Assembly: GCA_046290675.1 (NCBI GenBank)
Contig: JBKAHA010000003.1
Span: 62,001 to 126,000, forward strand
Length of the DNA stretch: 64,000 nt
Direction of reading: 5' to 3'
From: Aureliella sp046290675
GTDB taxonomy: Bacteria > Planctomycetota > Planctomycetia > Pirellulales > Pirellulaceae
Each line of letters begins with the position of its first letter. The stretch's first letter is position 1. The translations under genes were made by a program, and so were the position numbers. Below the pieces are notes generated by a model. It was given only the letters and a program-made list of their open reading frames with translations. It made no database searches and was not told the origin of the DNA. Of the stretch, positions 50,529 to 59,299 are shown in pieces.

Positions 50529-50562
50529 GCTCATGAGACCCGGTATGCTCATGAGACCCGGT
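50529..50562. repeat. 16-base direct repeat upstream of fliF
   Basis: GCTCATGAGACCCGGT occurs at 50529-50544 and again at 50547-50562, an 18-base period. Each copy contains the palindrome CTCATGAG. It lies about 150-180 bases upstream of fliF and directly after the antiporter gene, so it could be an operator or a duplicated stretch. Confidence 0.8.
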
Positions 50563-50578
50563 CAAGAGAGCGGAACAA

Positions 50579-52276
50579 TCAAACCGGCTTCGCATTTGGC
50601 GAGCGGCCGAAAATGAGCAGCACCATTGCTAGCACAACGATGCCTATGGGCAAAAGTACCCATGCGGGGGCACCATAGCCTGCCGGAAGTGTTCCGCACA
50701 AAACGGCCACGATGCCAATGGTGACTGCGTAGGGCATTTGAGTACGGACGTGCGCGATGTGGTCGCAATCACTGCTTTTCGAAGAGAGGATCGTGGTATC
50801 GGAGATCGGAGAGCAGTGGTCACCAAATATGGCACCGGCGAGCACACTTCCAATTGTCGTCGTCAGTAGATAGTGATCAGGAGGAACCTCAGGCAGGCCA
50901 AGCTGTTTGGTGAGCAAGTTGTAAACAAGTGGAATCACCATCGGCATCACAATGGCCATCGTCCCCCAGCTTGTACCAGTTGAAAACGCAATGCCAGCTG
51001 ACAGTAGGAAGATGATCGTTGGCAATACCGCGACGGGAAAGCTAGCATTCTGTTCCAACCAAGCCGCGAGAAATTGCCCAGTCCCCAAGTATTCGGCTCC
51101 TGTTAGCGCGCTCAGGGTCCAGGCCAACCAAAGCACGATCAGCGCCAGGACTACATGGGTGAAGCCTTCGGTCAGAGCGGACTTAATCTGCTCAGCATTC
51201 AAAAGACGCTGAGTCCAGTTCAGAGCCAACGCGACGATCAATCCCGCCATCGCTCCGTAAACTAACGCAACATAGCTGTCGCCGCCACCGATGACTTCGC
51301 CCCAAGCTTGGATCTCGGAAAAAGCAGGAAGTCCTTCTAGGCTAGCCGTGCCGCGCCCCGTGACGACCAACAACCAGACAACGACTCCAATCGTAACGGC
51401 GATGGGCAGCACGGCGTTGATTGCTCGAGGTTTGCTTGCCGGTAAATGATCACGCTGCTTCGCATCAGACGAAGAAGAGTCGGGATCTGGCTTCGTCTTA
51501 TCATCACGAAGTGCTCGTTGCTCAGCTGCGAGCATCGGGCCGTAATCACGGCCAAATAATCCGCAAAGGAGCACGAAAACAAGTGCGAACAAAATGTAAA
51601 AACGACTTGGGATCGTTTGAATGAAGATGCCAAAGGTATCACCACTGATATCGACGCCGGCGTTTTCAAATCCAACCTGCATGTTGCCGATCTCGGTTGC
51701 GACCCAGGTACTCACCAAGGCTAATCCGGAAACTGGAGCTGCGGTGCTGTCGACCAAAAAGGCTAACTTCTCGCGGCTAATCTTCAACCGATCTGTGACC
51801 GGACGCATGGTCGATCCGAGCAGCAACGTATTTGCGTAGTCATCAATGAATACGATGAGTCCCAGCAGCCAAGTTAAGAGCTGTCCGCCGCGGCGGGTTC
51901 GAGCTAGTGGGGATGCCAATCGAACAATCCCAAGCATGCCGCCCATACGGTGGATCAATGCGATTTGCATACCGAGCAGTGAAGTGAACACAAATACGCG
52001 CAGGTGGTCCGCATCAACGAGTGATTTCCACAGATGCGTTTCGAAGAATTCGCCCACGAAATGGAGCGACGATTCTTGCCAGAATGTCTGCCAGGTGAAT
52101 TCTTCTCCCAAAGCGGCTTGATAAGCAGCCGGAGATGGCAGCAGGATGATAACGCCTGAGGCAATTCCCAGCACCAGCGATAGAATGACTCGCTTGGTCA
52201 ATATCGCGAGCACGATGGTTAGGAGCGGGGGCAATATACAAAGCCATCCGACAGGAGAATACTCACTCAGATCCAT
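50579..52276 (-). CDS. NhaC-type Na+/H+ antiporter family protein
   Basis: A 565-residue polytopic membrane protein of the NhaC antiporter superfamily. It has many hydrophobic helices. Conserved pieces include LLGLIVFIDDYANTLLLGST, LAFLVDSTAAPVSGLALVST, LLSAGIAFSTGTSWGTMAIV and IFGDHCSPISDTTILSSKSS. It exchanges Na+ for H+ or carries an organic anion. The exact substrate cannot be read. A charged Asp/Ser-rich loop near 265-285 (KTKPDPDSSSSDAKQRDHLP) breaks the domain. The ATG is at 52276. It is a lone gene after the histidine kinase gene on the same strand. Confidence 0.92.
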   Translation of the reverse strand: MDLSEYSPVGWLCILPPLLTIVLAILTKRVILSLVLGIASGVIILLPSPAAYQAALGEEFTWQTFWQESSLHFVGEFFETHLWKSLVDADHLRVFVFTSLLGMQIALIHRMGGMLGIVRLASPLARTRRGGQLLTWLLGLIVFIDDYANTLLLGSTMRPVTDRLKISREKLAFLVDSTAAPVSGLALVSTWVATEIGNMQVGFENAGVDISGDTFGIFIQTIPSRFYILFALVFVLLCGLFGRDYGPMLAAEQRALRDDKTKPDPDSSSSDAKQRDHLPASKPRAINAVLPIAVTIGVVVWLLVVTGRGTASLEGLPAFSEIQAWGEVIGGGDSYVALVYGAMAGLIVALALNWTQRLLNAEQIKSALTEGFTHVVLALIVLWLAWTLSALTGAEYLGTGQFLAAWLEQNASFPVAVLPTIIFLLSAGIAFSTGTSWGTMAIVMPMVIPLVYNLLTKQLGLPEVPPDHYLLTTTIGSVLAGAIFGDHCSPISDTTILSSKSSDCDHIAHVRTQMPYAVTIGIVAVLCGTLPAGYGAPAWVLLPIGIVVLAMVLLIFGRSPNAKPV

Positions 52277-52600
52277 TTTCGCTCCGGTCTTTGCCGCCCA
52301 AGTTGCGGGCGTTCTTCGTGTATGCGGAAACTAGGACAGGGCTCAGGCCAACCTTGTTCCAACTAGAGTGTTTTCCATTCGGCTTTAACCGACGAAGCAT
52401 ACTCCACCCATTGCGTTGATGGGCTGGAAGCGGTTGCGTGGCAAAGTTCCAACAAGAATTCACTTTAGTTGGACAGCGTCACTCTATGCGAAATCGACTA
52501 CACCCGGCGATTACATGCTCTTCATGTAGCGGTTGACAGAGTCGTGGCGCTGCCGTGCTCGAGTCGCAGCTGATGGAGAGAAACGGATGCGACCAAATCG
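52277..52600. other. Intergenic region between histidine kinase and antiporter genes
   Basis: About 320 bases. A small hairpin TACATG-ctctt-CATGTA lies at 52512-52528, downstream of the kinase gene. No gene is seen. Confidence 0.45.
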
Positions 52601-53695
52601 CTATCCATTGTCGTTGCAGGCGGGCAGCCATGCCAGAGCGCGGCAGCCCCTAGGTTCTCTGTTTTCTAGCCTAATTTCGCCTGAGTGGAGCTCGAGGATA
52701 CGTTGAGCTTTCGCGAGGCCAAGCCCCATACCGCGTCCAGCCTCGCGACCACTGAAATACGGATCGAAGCAATTGGCCAGTGCATGTGGCGTTAGCCCCG
52801 GACCATCGTCGAGGATTTCCAGTTGTATTCGAGATTCGGAATTCTGTGCCGCACGCAACTGGATGAGGTCTCTCGATTCCGATACTTCAATGGCGTTACG
52901 CAACAGCGCCCAAATTGCTTCCTTGAGTGCGGTCCGATCTGCTCGAACCTGAATCTCGTCAGAGCAATCCAGTTCGATTCGAATCTCCCACTTGATTGAC
53001 CATGCATTCGCTTCTCTACAGAGCGTCTCGAGCAACTGCTTGAAGTCGGTCGTTTCCAGTTGCATAGCGGGCGGACGGGCGACAAGCATCAAATCGCCGA
53101 GCATCTCGCAGCCACGCATGGCGTTATCGATAATGGATTGCAGTAGATCCTCACCGGCGGTGCCGCCGTCGTCTCGAATCTGCTGGAGCAACACTCCGGC
53201 TCGAGTGGAAATGTTGGCAAGAGGGTTGTTGAAGTCGTGACTCAAGCCGTATGCCAGGTTGTAAATCGCTTGTCGCTTACGCTGCTCGAGCTCTCGCGAA
53301 ATGTTGCCTTCAAAGGCGGCTGCGCGTATCGCTAAGTGAAGGCCATTGGTCAATAAGCCTTGGAATTGTGACCGTTCGACTTTGCTTTTGAAAAGCTTTT
53401 CGAATGGAAGTTGGTCTTGGTGCGCGAGCGCCCAATGTAACCAATCGTTCGTTTGTAAGTTTGGGTTCTCTCCGTTTCTCTCCAGCCAGGCTTGGATCCA
53501 CGCATCCAAGTGAGAAGATTGTGCAGCAAGATCCTGGAGCTGCCCCCTGAACTTGGACAAACCCGTTTGGTCCGAGACTAAAGATGGAATACGGAGGACG
53601 AGGTCAAGCAACTTCCACGCTGCGGCTGAGGCAGATGAAGGCTCCTCCGCTGCAATCGTTTCGCTGGCGGAATACGTTGATGGATCGGCGTGCAT
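52601..53695 (-). CDS. Cytoplasmic sensor histidine kinase
   Basis: A 364-residue soluble histidine kinase. The helical N-terminal part (1-145) has no known sensor domain. HisKA has phospho-acceptor His153 (NLAYGLSHDFNNPLANISTR). HATPase_c has the N-box (WALLRNAIEVSES), the G1 box (EILDDGPGL) and the G2 region (GRGMGLGLAKAQRILELHSG). No membrane segment or signal peptide is seen, so it must read an internal signal. The response regulator gene lies 148 bp upstream on the same strand, making a likely pair. A terminator between them means the kinase may be expressed separately. Confidence 0.9.
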   Translation of the reverse strand: MHADPSTYSASETIAAEEPSSASAAAWKLLDLVLRIPSLVSDQTGLSKFRGQLQDLAAQSSHLDAWIQAWLERNGENPNLQTNDWLHWALAHQDQLPFEKLFKSKVERSQFQGLLTNGLHLAIRAAAFEGNISRELEQRKRQAIYNLAYGLSHDFNNPLANISTRAGVLLQQIRDDGGTAGEDLLQSIIDNAMRGCEMLGDLMLVARPPAMQLETTDFKQLLETLCREANAWSIKWEIRIELDCSDEIQVRADRTALKEAIWALLRNAIEVSESRDLIQLRAAQNSESRIQLEILDDGPGLTPHALANCFDPYFSGREAGRGMGLGLAKAQRILELHSGEIRLENREPRGCRALAWLPACNDNG

Positions 53696-53760
53696 AGAAT
53701 TAGGCTAAGTTCAGTGTTGCTTCGCCCAACAGGGCAGATCCACTCCACCATGCATCAAAA

Positions 53761-53790
53761 AATCCCGTTCGCGTGAACGCAAACGGGATT
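53761..53790 (-). terminator. Rho-independent terminator after the response regulator gene
   Basis: AATCCCGTT (53761-53769) and AACGGGATT (53782-53790) form a 9-bp stem. In the minus direction a T-run follows (complement of AAAAAA at 53757-53762). The internal GTTC/GAAC pair offers an alternative fold. Confidence 0.8.
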
Positions 53791-53843
53791 CCTTGCTTTG
53801 TTTTCCGTATGAGCCTGGGCGGCTGTCACCAAGTCAGTCTAAC

Positions 53844-54434
53844 CTAGTGGATCACAGGCTTGTCAATCTCGAGCAAGTCGCAGACGCGTTCGATCAATCG
53901 ATCTACGGTGAATGGCTTTTGGACGAAATCATCTGCACCCGCCGCGCGGAGATCACCGACTTTATCCTGTTCAATCATCCCTGAAATGCAGATGATTTTG
54001 ACTGAATCAAGCGTACTATCGCTTCGCACACGCTGGCACACTTCTTTGCCGTTGATGTCCGGCAACATCACATCGAGGACGACGATGTCGGGTCGGAATT
54101 CCTTCACTTGCATTCCGGCGTCAAAACCGTTGTTCGCGGTTCGTATGTCGAAACGGCCGTCGCGTTCAAACGCGTCCGCCATGAGATCGACAAGATCTTG
54201 TTCGTCATCAACGATGAGGATCTTTTTCTTGCCGTTTTCCAAGGCATCCGTGGGGATACCATTGTCTTTCATGAACGCGAACAGTTGATCTCTTGGAATC
54301 CGACGAAAGCGACTGCCGGGAACGCGGAATCCTTTGAGAGTGCCATTATCGAAGCATCGAATAATGGTTTGTTGGCTGACCTTGCATATCTTGGCAGCCT
54401 CGCCCGTCGTAAACACCGTCTTACTTGTGGACAT
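53844..54434 (-). CDS. Response regulator with N-terminal excisionase-like HTH
   Basis: A 196-residue protein with reversed order for a response regulator. The N-terminal helix-turn-helix comes first (FTTGEAAKICKVSQQTIIRC, then TLKGFRVPGSRFRRIPRDQL), like MerR/excisionase DNA-binding modules. The receiver follows (about 70-196) with acidic residues in ILIVDDEQD, phospho-acceptor Asp121 (IVVLDVMLPDINGKEV) and the conserved Lys in DDFVQKPFTVD. It probably binds DNA in response to phosphorylation by the kinase encoded downstream. The ATG at 54434 was preferred over 54446. Both have Shine-Dalgarno-like bases. Confidence 0.92.
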   Translation of the reverse strand: MSTSKTVFTTGEAAKICKVSQQTIIRCFDNGTLKGFRVPGSRFRRIPRDQLFAFMKDNGIPTDALENGKKKILIVDDEQDLVDLMADAFERDGRFDIRTANNGFDAGMQVKEFRPDIVVLDVMLPDINGKEVCQRVRSDSTLDSVKIICISGMIEQDKVGDLRAAGADDFVQKPFTVDRLIERVCDLLEIDKPVIH

Positions 54435-54907
54435 GGTCTCCACCATCCTTCCTGATCGATGGCCACGCTAGCCGCTTCCTGGGCAGGATGAGAATCCCAT
54501 CCCTAGGATTGTGGTTCCGAAGCAGCAACTAGCAGTACTAGTGAACCAGTGAGAAATCCACAGTCACGGGTCAACGCGAGCGGATCTCGATTTCCTTCAT
54601 CAGTCCCTGTTCTGCTATGAAGCAATCGCTATCAAACAAATCGAGACGTGATTGCAGCTGGCGATGGATTTAACCGATTTGATTAAACTTGCCAGAATTA
54701 TCCAGTCTTAGCAGAACGCACGAATTATAGCGAATGGGTTGACTAGGTCAATATTGAAGGATGGGCAGTCAGCCGTGACCGCAACAGATTGGGAATGATG
54801 CTGGTTATAAAGCATATCGCCGCGGATGACCGCGTCCGCCAGCAGACATTCTCTTTGCTAGCGTTTCAAATTTGCAAGAAAGTGGGACGCCCAGAATTCA
54901 ATTGGTT
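54435..54907. other. Intergenic region upstream of the response regulator gene
   Basis: About 470 bases. An operator-like inverted repeat, TTGAC-tag-GTCAA, lies at 54739-54751 in an AT-rich stretch. No gene is seen. The promoter of the response regulator gene should be here. Confidence 0.45.
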
Positions 54908-56806
54908 TCAATTGGGCTTAGCTGTACGAATGCTCCGATTCGGCGTCACCGCGCGACTCCCATTCTCAATATGGGCGAGCACAAGAGCCAGGTCCGATGG
55001 CGTGATGCCGCTAATACGACTTGCTTGATCTAAATTGTCGGGGCGGATTTTGGTGAGCTTCTGTTGCGCTTCGATCCTTAGGCCTGTGATGCGTTCGTAA
55101 TCGAAAGCGAGTGGTATCTTCTTCTGCGACATGCGTTGCTGCTTGGCGACTTGTTGCTCTTGGCGATCCACGTAGCCTTGGTAACGTGTGTCCCAAAGAA
55201 TCTGGTCGCGAACTTCGGCAGTGCAGTCATTCAATTGAGCAACGTGCTCGCAGATTTCTTCCCAAGTCACTTCGTTGCGCCTCAAATATTTAGTGCCGCT
55301 AACGTCTCCAACGCGGGCGTCTTCCAGGGCTTTACACCCGCTGGCGATGGCTTGTTCTTTTTGCTCGAGGCGCTCCAGCCTCTCATGGTTAACGAGTCCC
55401 AGTTCGGCACCGATTCGAGTTAGCCGGCGGTCCGCATTGTCCTGCCGAAGAAGGAGACGGTACTCGGCGCGACTGGTAAACATTCGATAAGGCTCGTCGA
55501 CACCACGAGTTACCAAATCGTCGACGAGAACGCCGATGTAACTCGAGTCCCTGGTTGGGCGATATGGTTCTTTGCCGGCAATGCTCAAGGCGGCATTTGC
55601 ACCAGCAATAAGGCCTTGGCTGCCCGCCTCTTCGTATCCGGTCGTCCCATTAATTTGGCCTGCAAAATAAAGCCCGGCCACAGTTTTGGATTCGAGAGTT
55701 GAGAAAAGCTGGTCAGGTGGACTGAAATCATATTCAACGGCATACCCGTAACGCATGATACTGGCTTGCTCCAAGCCAGGGATTAGACGCATCATCGCGT
55801 CTTGAACGTCTCGCGGCAGGCTCGTCGAGATTCCATTCACGTAGATTTCCGAGGTGTTCCGGCCTTCAGGCTCGAGGAACAATTGGTGCCGCTCTTTGTC
55901 CGCAAAACGGACAACTTTGTCCTCTATGGAAGGACAATACCTTGGACCCGCGGAATTGATTTGCCCAGAGTACATCGGAGCGCGATCTAAATTCGCGTTG
56001 ATCAGATCATGTACCTGTGGATTGGTGTAGGTGATGTAGCAAGGTAATTGCGAGTCAGTGACGGCATCGGTCAGGAACGAAAATGGTTGTGGATTTTCGT
56101 CGCCGGGTTGTAGTTCGGTGGCGTTAAAATCGATGGTCTTTGCGTTCAGTCGAGGGGGCGTACCGGTTTTGAATCGCTCCAGCCGGAACCCAAGTCTGGT
56201 AAGGCTACCGCTGATCCCGCGAGTTGTGCCCTCTCCGGCTCTTCCTCCTTCCGTCTTGGCTTCTCCGGTGTGCATCACGGCTTGTAGAAAAGTTCCAGTG
56301 GTGAGAACAACGGCTGGGGCGTGGTATTCCGCACCGCCCTTAACGCGGACCCCAAGAATTCGGTTTTGATAGCCAGCTTCGGTGGTATCCGGCGATAGCT
56401 GATCGTCGGTTACCAGGTCTTCGACAAGCTCTTGAACGAGGGTCAGGTTCGGATAGGCCTCGATCTTTTCCTTGATGAATTCCTGGTAACGTCGCTTGTC
56501 AGCCTGTGCCCGAGGACTGTGCATCGCCGGCCCCTTGCGGCGGTTTAGCATTCGGAATTGAATTCCGGTAGCGTCGATGGCCTCTCCCATCAGACCGCCC
56601 AAAGCGTCAATCTCACGAACGATCTGTCCCTTGGCGACACCACCAATCGCTGGGTTACAGCTCATTTGGCCGACCGTGTCCAAATTGCCTGTCAGGAGCG
56701 CCACATTGGCTCCTATCCGAGCCGCTGCTGCCGCGGCTTCAGTGCCAGCGTGTCCGGCTCCAATCACGATGACATCGAATTTGTAACTGCTATGCAACTT
56801 GTTCAT
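54908..56806 (-). CDS. mnmG: tRNA uridine-5-carboxymethylaminomethyl modification enzyme MnmG (GidA)
   Basis: A 632-residue FAD enzyme that, with MnmE, modifies the wobble uridine of several tRNAs. The dinucleotide fold is VIVIGAGHAGTEAAAAAARI. The family segments GQMSCNPAIGGVAKGQIVRE, RYCPSIEDKVVRFADKERHQ and YFAGQINGTTGYEEAGSQGL are all present. The C-terminal tRNA-binding helical part ends with GITPSDLALVLAHIENGSRA. Length matches E. coli GidA. The ATG is at 56806. It is divergent from the large secreted protein gene and not next to mnmE or rsmG. Confidence 0.97.
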   Translation of the reverse strand: MNKLHSSYKFDVIVIGAGHAGTEAAAAAARIGANVALLTGNLDTVGQMSCNPAIGGVAKGQIVREIDALGGLMGEAIDATGIQFRMLNRRKGPAMHSPRAQADKRRYQEFIKEKIEAYPNLTLVQELVEDLVTDDQLSPDTTEAGYQNRILGVRVKGGAEYHAPAVVLTTGTFLQAVMHTGEAKTEGGRAGEGTTRGISGSLTRLGFRLERFKTGTPPRLNAKTIDFNATELQPGDENPQPFSFLTDAVTDSQLPCYITYTNPQVHDLINANLDRAPMYSGQINSAGPRYCPSIEDKVVRFADKERHQLFLEPEGRNTSEIYVNGISTSLPRDVQDAMMRLIPGLEQASIMRYGYAVEYDFSPPDQLFSTLESKTVAGLYFAGQINGTTGYEEAGSQGLIAGANAALSIAGKEPYRPTRDSSYIGVLVDDLVTRGVDEPYRMFTSRAEYRLLLRQDNADRRLTRIGAELGLVNHERLERLEQKEQAIASGCKALEDARVGDVSGTKYLRRNEVTWEEICEHVAQLNDCTAEVRDQILWDTRYQGYVDRQEQQVAKQQRMSQKKIPLAFDYERITGLRIEAQQKLTKIRPDNLDQASRISGITPSDLALVLAHIENGSRAVTPNRSIRTAKPN

Positions 56807-57246
56807 GAAACCAGTTCAAGGACCGTGGGAATCGAAGGATTGTTCTGAATCATTCTCGTGGTTCGATTTTTCCTGGCAATGGATCCACGACAGCAAATTG
56901 CTTGCAATTGAAAGGCTCTGGATCCCTCACGCTTGCTGGGGGCAAGAAATCAACGAGTTTCGGATACCCCAGAAAGTTGCAGCCGTGATGCTCTAACGTG
57001 ATATCGCGCGTGACGAGCAGACTCCACCACCGCTCAATATCACTACAACCCTCACATTTTACTTATGCATAAAGAATGCGGCGACCGAAAACAGACGTGG
57101 GTCTATCGATCCCGGTCCGTTTGGCCAGCAGGTCGTTCCCGGGTGGGATTGGTCCTCAAGTTGCCTATCACCAACGATCTCGCTGCTTTTCGGGTGCGTT
57201 CGTCGGTCAGGGATCTCGATTGCGATGACGCATCCCGAGGGAATCT
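56807..57246. other. Divergent promoter region between mnmG and the secreted protein gene
   Basis: About 440 bases between divergent genes, so both promoters should lie here. No gene, hairpin terminator or repeat could be supported. Confidence 0.45.
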
Positions 57247-59262
57247 ATGGTGGCATCCGACTATCGAAATCGGTCAAAGATGCAGACTTCAGACGCGAAA
57301 ATCGACATGGTACGTAGCTATTCAGGCTCCTTGCGGATAATTGCACTCCTGATTGCATTGCCGGCCTGTCTGGCAGGGCGAAATGACGCTGCTGCGCAGG
57401 ATTCCCTCGTTGCAAGCGGTTCAGAGAATGCCACGAATCCGATTCAGGCGGCGACTTCTTTTTTGCGTTCTCCGAGCTTCAAGATTCCGTTCGACGTTGA
57501 CGTCCACAACGGGAACTTGGCTGAGGTTCAGCTTTGGGTGTCGACCGATCTAGGCGAAAACTGGCAGATGCACGGAGTCAAAGGTCCTGACCACGGCCAG
57601 GGCAATAGCTTTGACTTCAAAGCCGCCGCTGAAGGTCTGTACTTATTCTCTGTGCAAACCGTTGATCGTGCGGGGAATTCATTTCCCAGTCAAACTCCCC
57701 CACTACGTGTGTTTGTAGACACAAGCGCTCCGAAATCTGCGATGCGCGCCGACGTGAATCAACAGGGACAGTTGGTTGTCGACATTCGTGTTGCTGATGA
57801 CAACATTGTTCCGGCTTCCGCCGAACTTCGAGCGCGGACGGATCGAGACGCGAACTGGCAGCAGGTCCGTTTGGGAGAGTTCACCAAAGTAGGCGAGATT
57901 CTCCAGAGCCGAACAATACTGGATGTACCTCTCTGCCGGGAAATCGGTCTTGTCTTTTCAGTTAAAGACAAAGCCGAGAATCAAGGAGAGGCAACGTTCC
58001 AGTACAAGATGCCACGTACGGCAACTGGACCATCCGATATGACTCTCGCTAGCACACCAGGTGCTGGGCCGCTGAGTCCTAGGCAGCCGATTCGCACCGC
58101 ACCGCAAAATCAAACGCGACCCACACAGAGTGCCGTTGTGCAACAACGCATTCCTGAACTCAATGGAGCGCAAGCTTGGGTTCCGTCGGATCCGAACGCC
58201 CATTCCGATGGTGCAGCCAATGCAAGGAACATGCAGCCTGCCGTCGATCCAAGATCCGTTGTTTCGCTTTCAACTCCCGAAAATGGGCCGGGGCGATTGG
58301 CTTCAAATGGTCTGGCTTCAAATGGTCTGGCTTCGGGCGGACTGGTTTCGGGCGGCTATACCCAGCCCGGTGGACTGGCACTTTCAGGTTCCAATGCTGC
58401 TTCGTCGCAAGGTTACGAAGAGCTGCCCCTCCCGGCACCCAACGATAACGCCCCACCGGCTACGTCTGGGCAGCAACCCGACGCAGCCCACAAGCAAGCG
58501 TTGCCGCACTACACCAACAGGCAGTCCCCGCCCAATTCGGTGATGCCGCAGGTACCCGATCAAACCATGTCTAGCTTGGATGGGCAACAAAAAGCTCATG
58601 CGGAGAGACAAGCCGAACCTGAGTCCGCATTCGGACGTGCTTTTCATTGCAAGTCACGTATGTTTAGCCTCGATTATTCGGTTGAGGCACTGGGCGGTAC
58701 GACTCTTTCAGAAATCGTGCTTTGGGGTACGCAAGATGGCGGGAGGACGTGGGAGGCCTGGGATAAAGATCCGGATCGGCAAAGTCCCTTTGATGTCGAA
58801 GTTGGAAATGACGGGCTCTTTGGATTTCGCATGGTCATTGTTGGTGCAAATGGGCTGGTCAGTAACCAGCCGAAACCCGGTGACGCAGCGGATGTCTGGA
58901 TCAACATCGACACCTCAGTTCCCACGGCCAAGATCACACGCGCGGTTTACGGCGAAGGCCCAGAAGACGGCATGCTCGTCATCGACTACTCAGCCGGAGA
59001 TGGGCACTTAGTCGAAAAGCCGGTCACGTTTTCGTACAGCCAATCCATTGATGGCCCCTGGCAGACCATTGCGACGAACGTGAAAAATAGTGGGATTTAT
59101 CTTTGGAAAGCGGGACCGAATATCCCCGAGCACATCTATTTGAAGCTCGACGTCATCGACAAGGCAGGCAACATTGGCACTCACCGCCTTGATCTGCCCA
59201 TTGACACCAAGGGGTTGGCTCCACGCGGTCGGATTCAGGGATTCCGGCCGATCGTCAATTAG
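57247..59262 (+). CDS. Large secreted protein of unknown function with Ig-like repeats
   Basis: A 671-residue protein I do not recognise. An N-terminal hydrophobic stretch (IIALLIALPACLAG) and AAAQ cleavage site suggest export. Two similar modules, at about 70-165 and 455-560, share patterns such as LAEVQLWVSTDLGENWQ and LSEIVLWGTQDGGRTWE. They are followed by segments such as VQTVDRAGNSFPSQTP and VFVDTSAPKSAM, features of Ig/FnIII-like or bacterial Big-type folds. Between them lies a 250-residue disordered region rich in Pro/Gln/Asn, with LASNGLASNGLASGGLVSGG. ATG 57247 has GAGGGA four bases upstream. Starts at 57280 or 57307 are possible. Confidence 0.8.
   Translation: MVASDYRNRSKMQTSDAKIDMVRSYSGSLRIIALLIALPACLAGRNDAAAQDSLVASGSENATNPIQAATSFLRSPSFKIPFDVDVHNGNLAEVQLWVSTDLGENWQMHGVKGPDHGQGNSFDFKAAAEGLYLFSVQTVDRAGNSFPSQTPPLRVFVDTSAPKSAMRADVNQQGQLVVDIRVADDNIVPASAELRARTDRDANWQQVRLGEFTKVGEILQSRTILDVPLCREIGLVFSVKDKAENQGEATFQYKMPRTATGPSDMTLASTPGAGPLSPRQPIRTAPQNQTRPTQSAVVQQRIPELNGAQAWVPSDPNAHSDGAANARNMQPAVDPRSVVSLSTPENGPGRLASNGLASNGLASGGLVSGGYTQPGGLALSGSNAASSQGYEELPLPAPNDNAPPATSGQQPDAAHKQALPHYTNRQSPPNSVMPQVPDQTMSSLDGQQKAHAERQAEPESAFGRAFHCKSRMFSLDYSVEALGGTTLSEIVLWGTQDGGRTWEAWDKDPDRQSPFDVEVGNDGLFGFRMVIVGANGLVSNQPKPGDAADVWINIDTSVPTAKITRAVYGEGPEDGMLVIDYSAGDGHLVEKPVTFSYSQSIDGPWQTIATNVKNSGIYLWKAGPNIPEHIYLKLDVIDKAGNIGTHRLDLPIDTKGLAPRGRIQGFRPIVN
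58305..58364. repeat. 15-base tandem repeats inside the secreted protein gene
   Basis: Two exact copies of a GGCTTCAAATGGTCT unit at 58308-58337, then diverged GGCTTCGGGCGGACT and GGTTTCGGGCGGCTA copies. They encode LASNG/LASGG/LVSGG repeats in a disordered linker. Confidence 0.8.
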
Positions 59263-59299
59263 CGGCGGTCTCATTGGCGGACTGGGCTGAGGACTCGCT

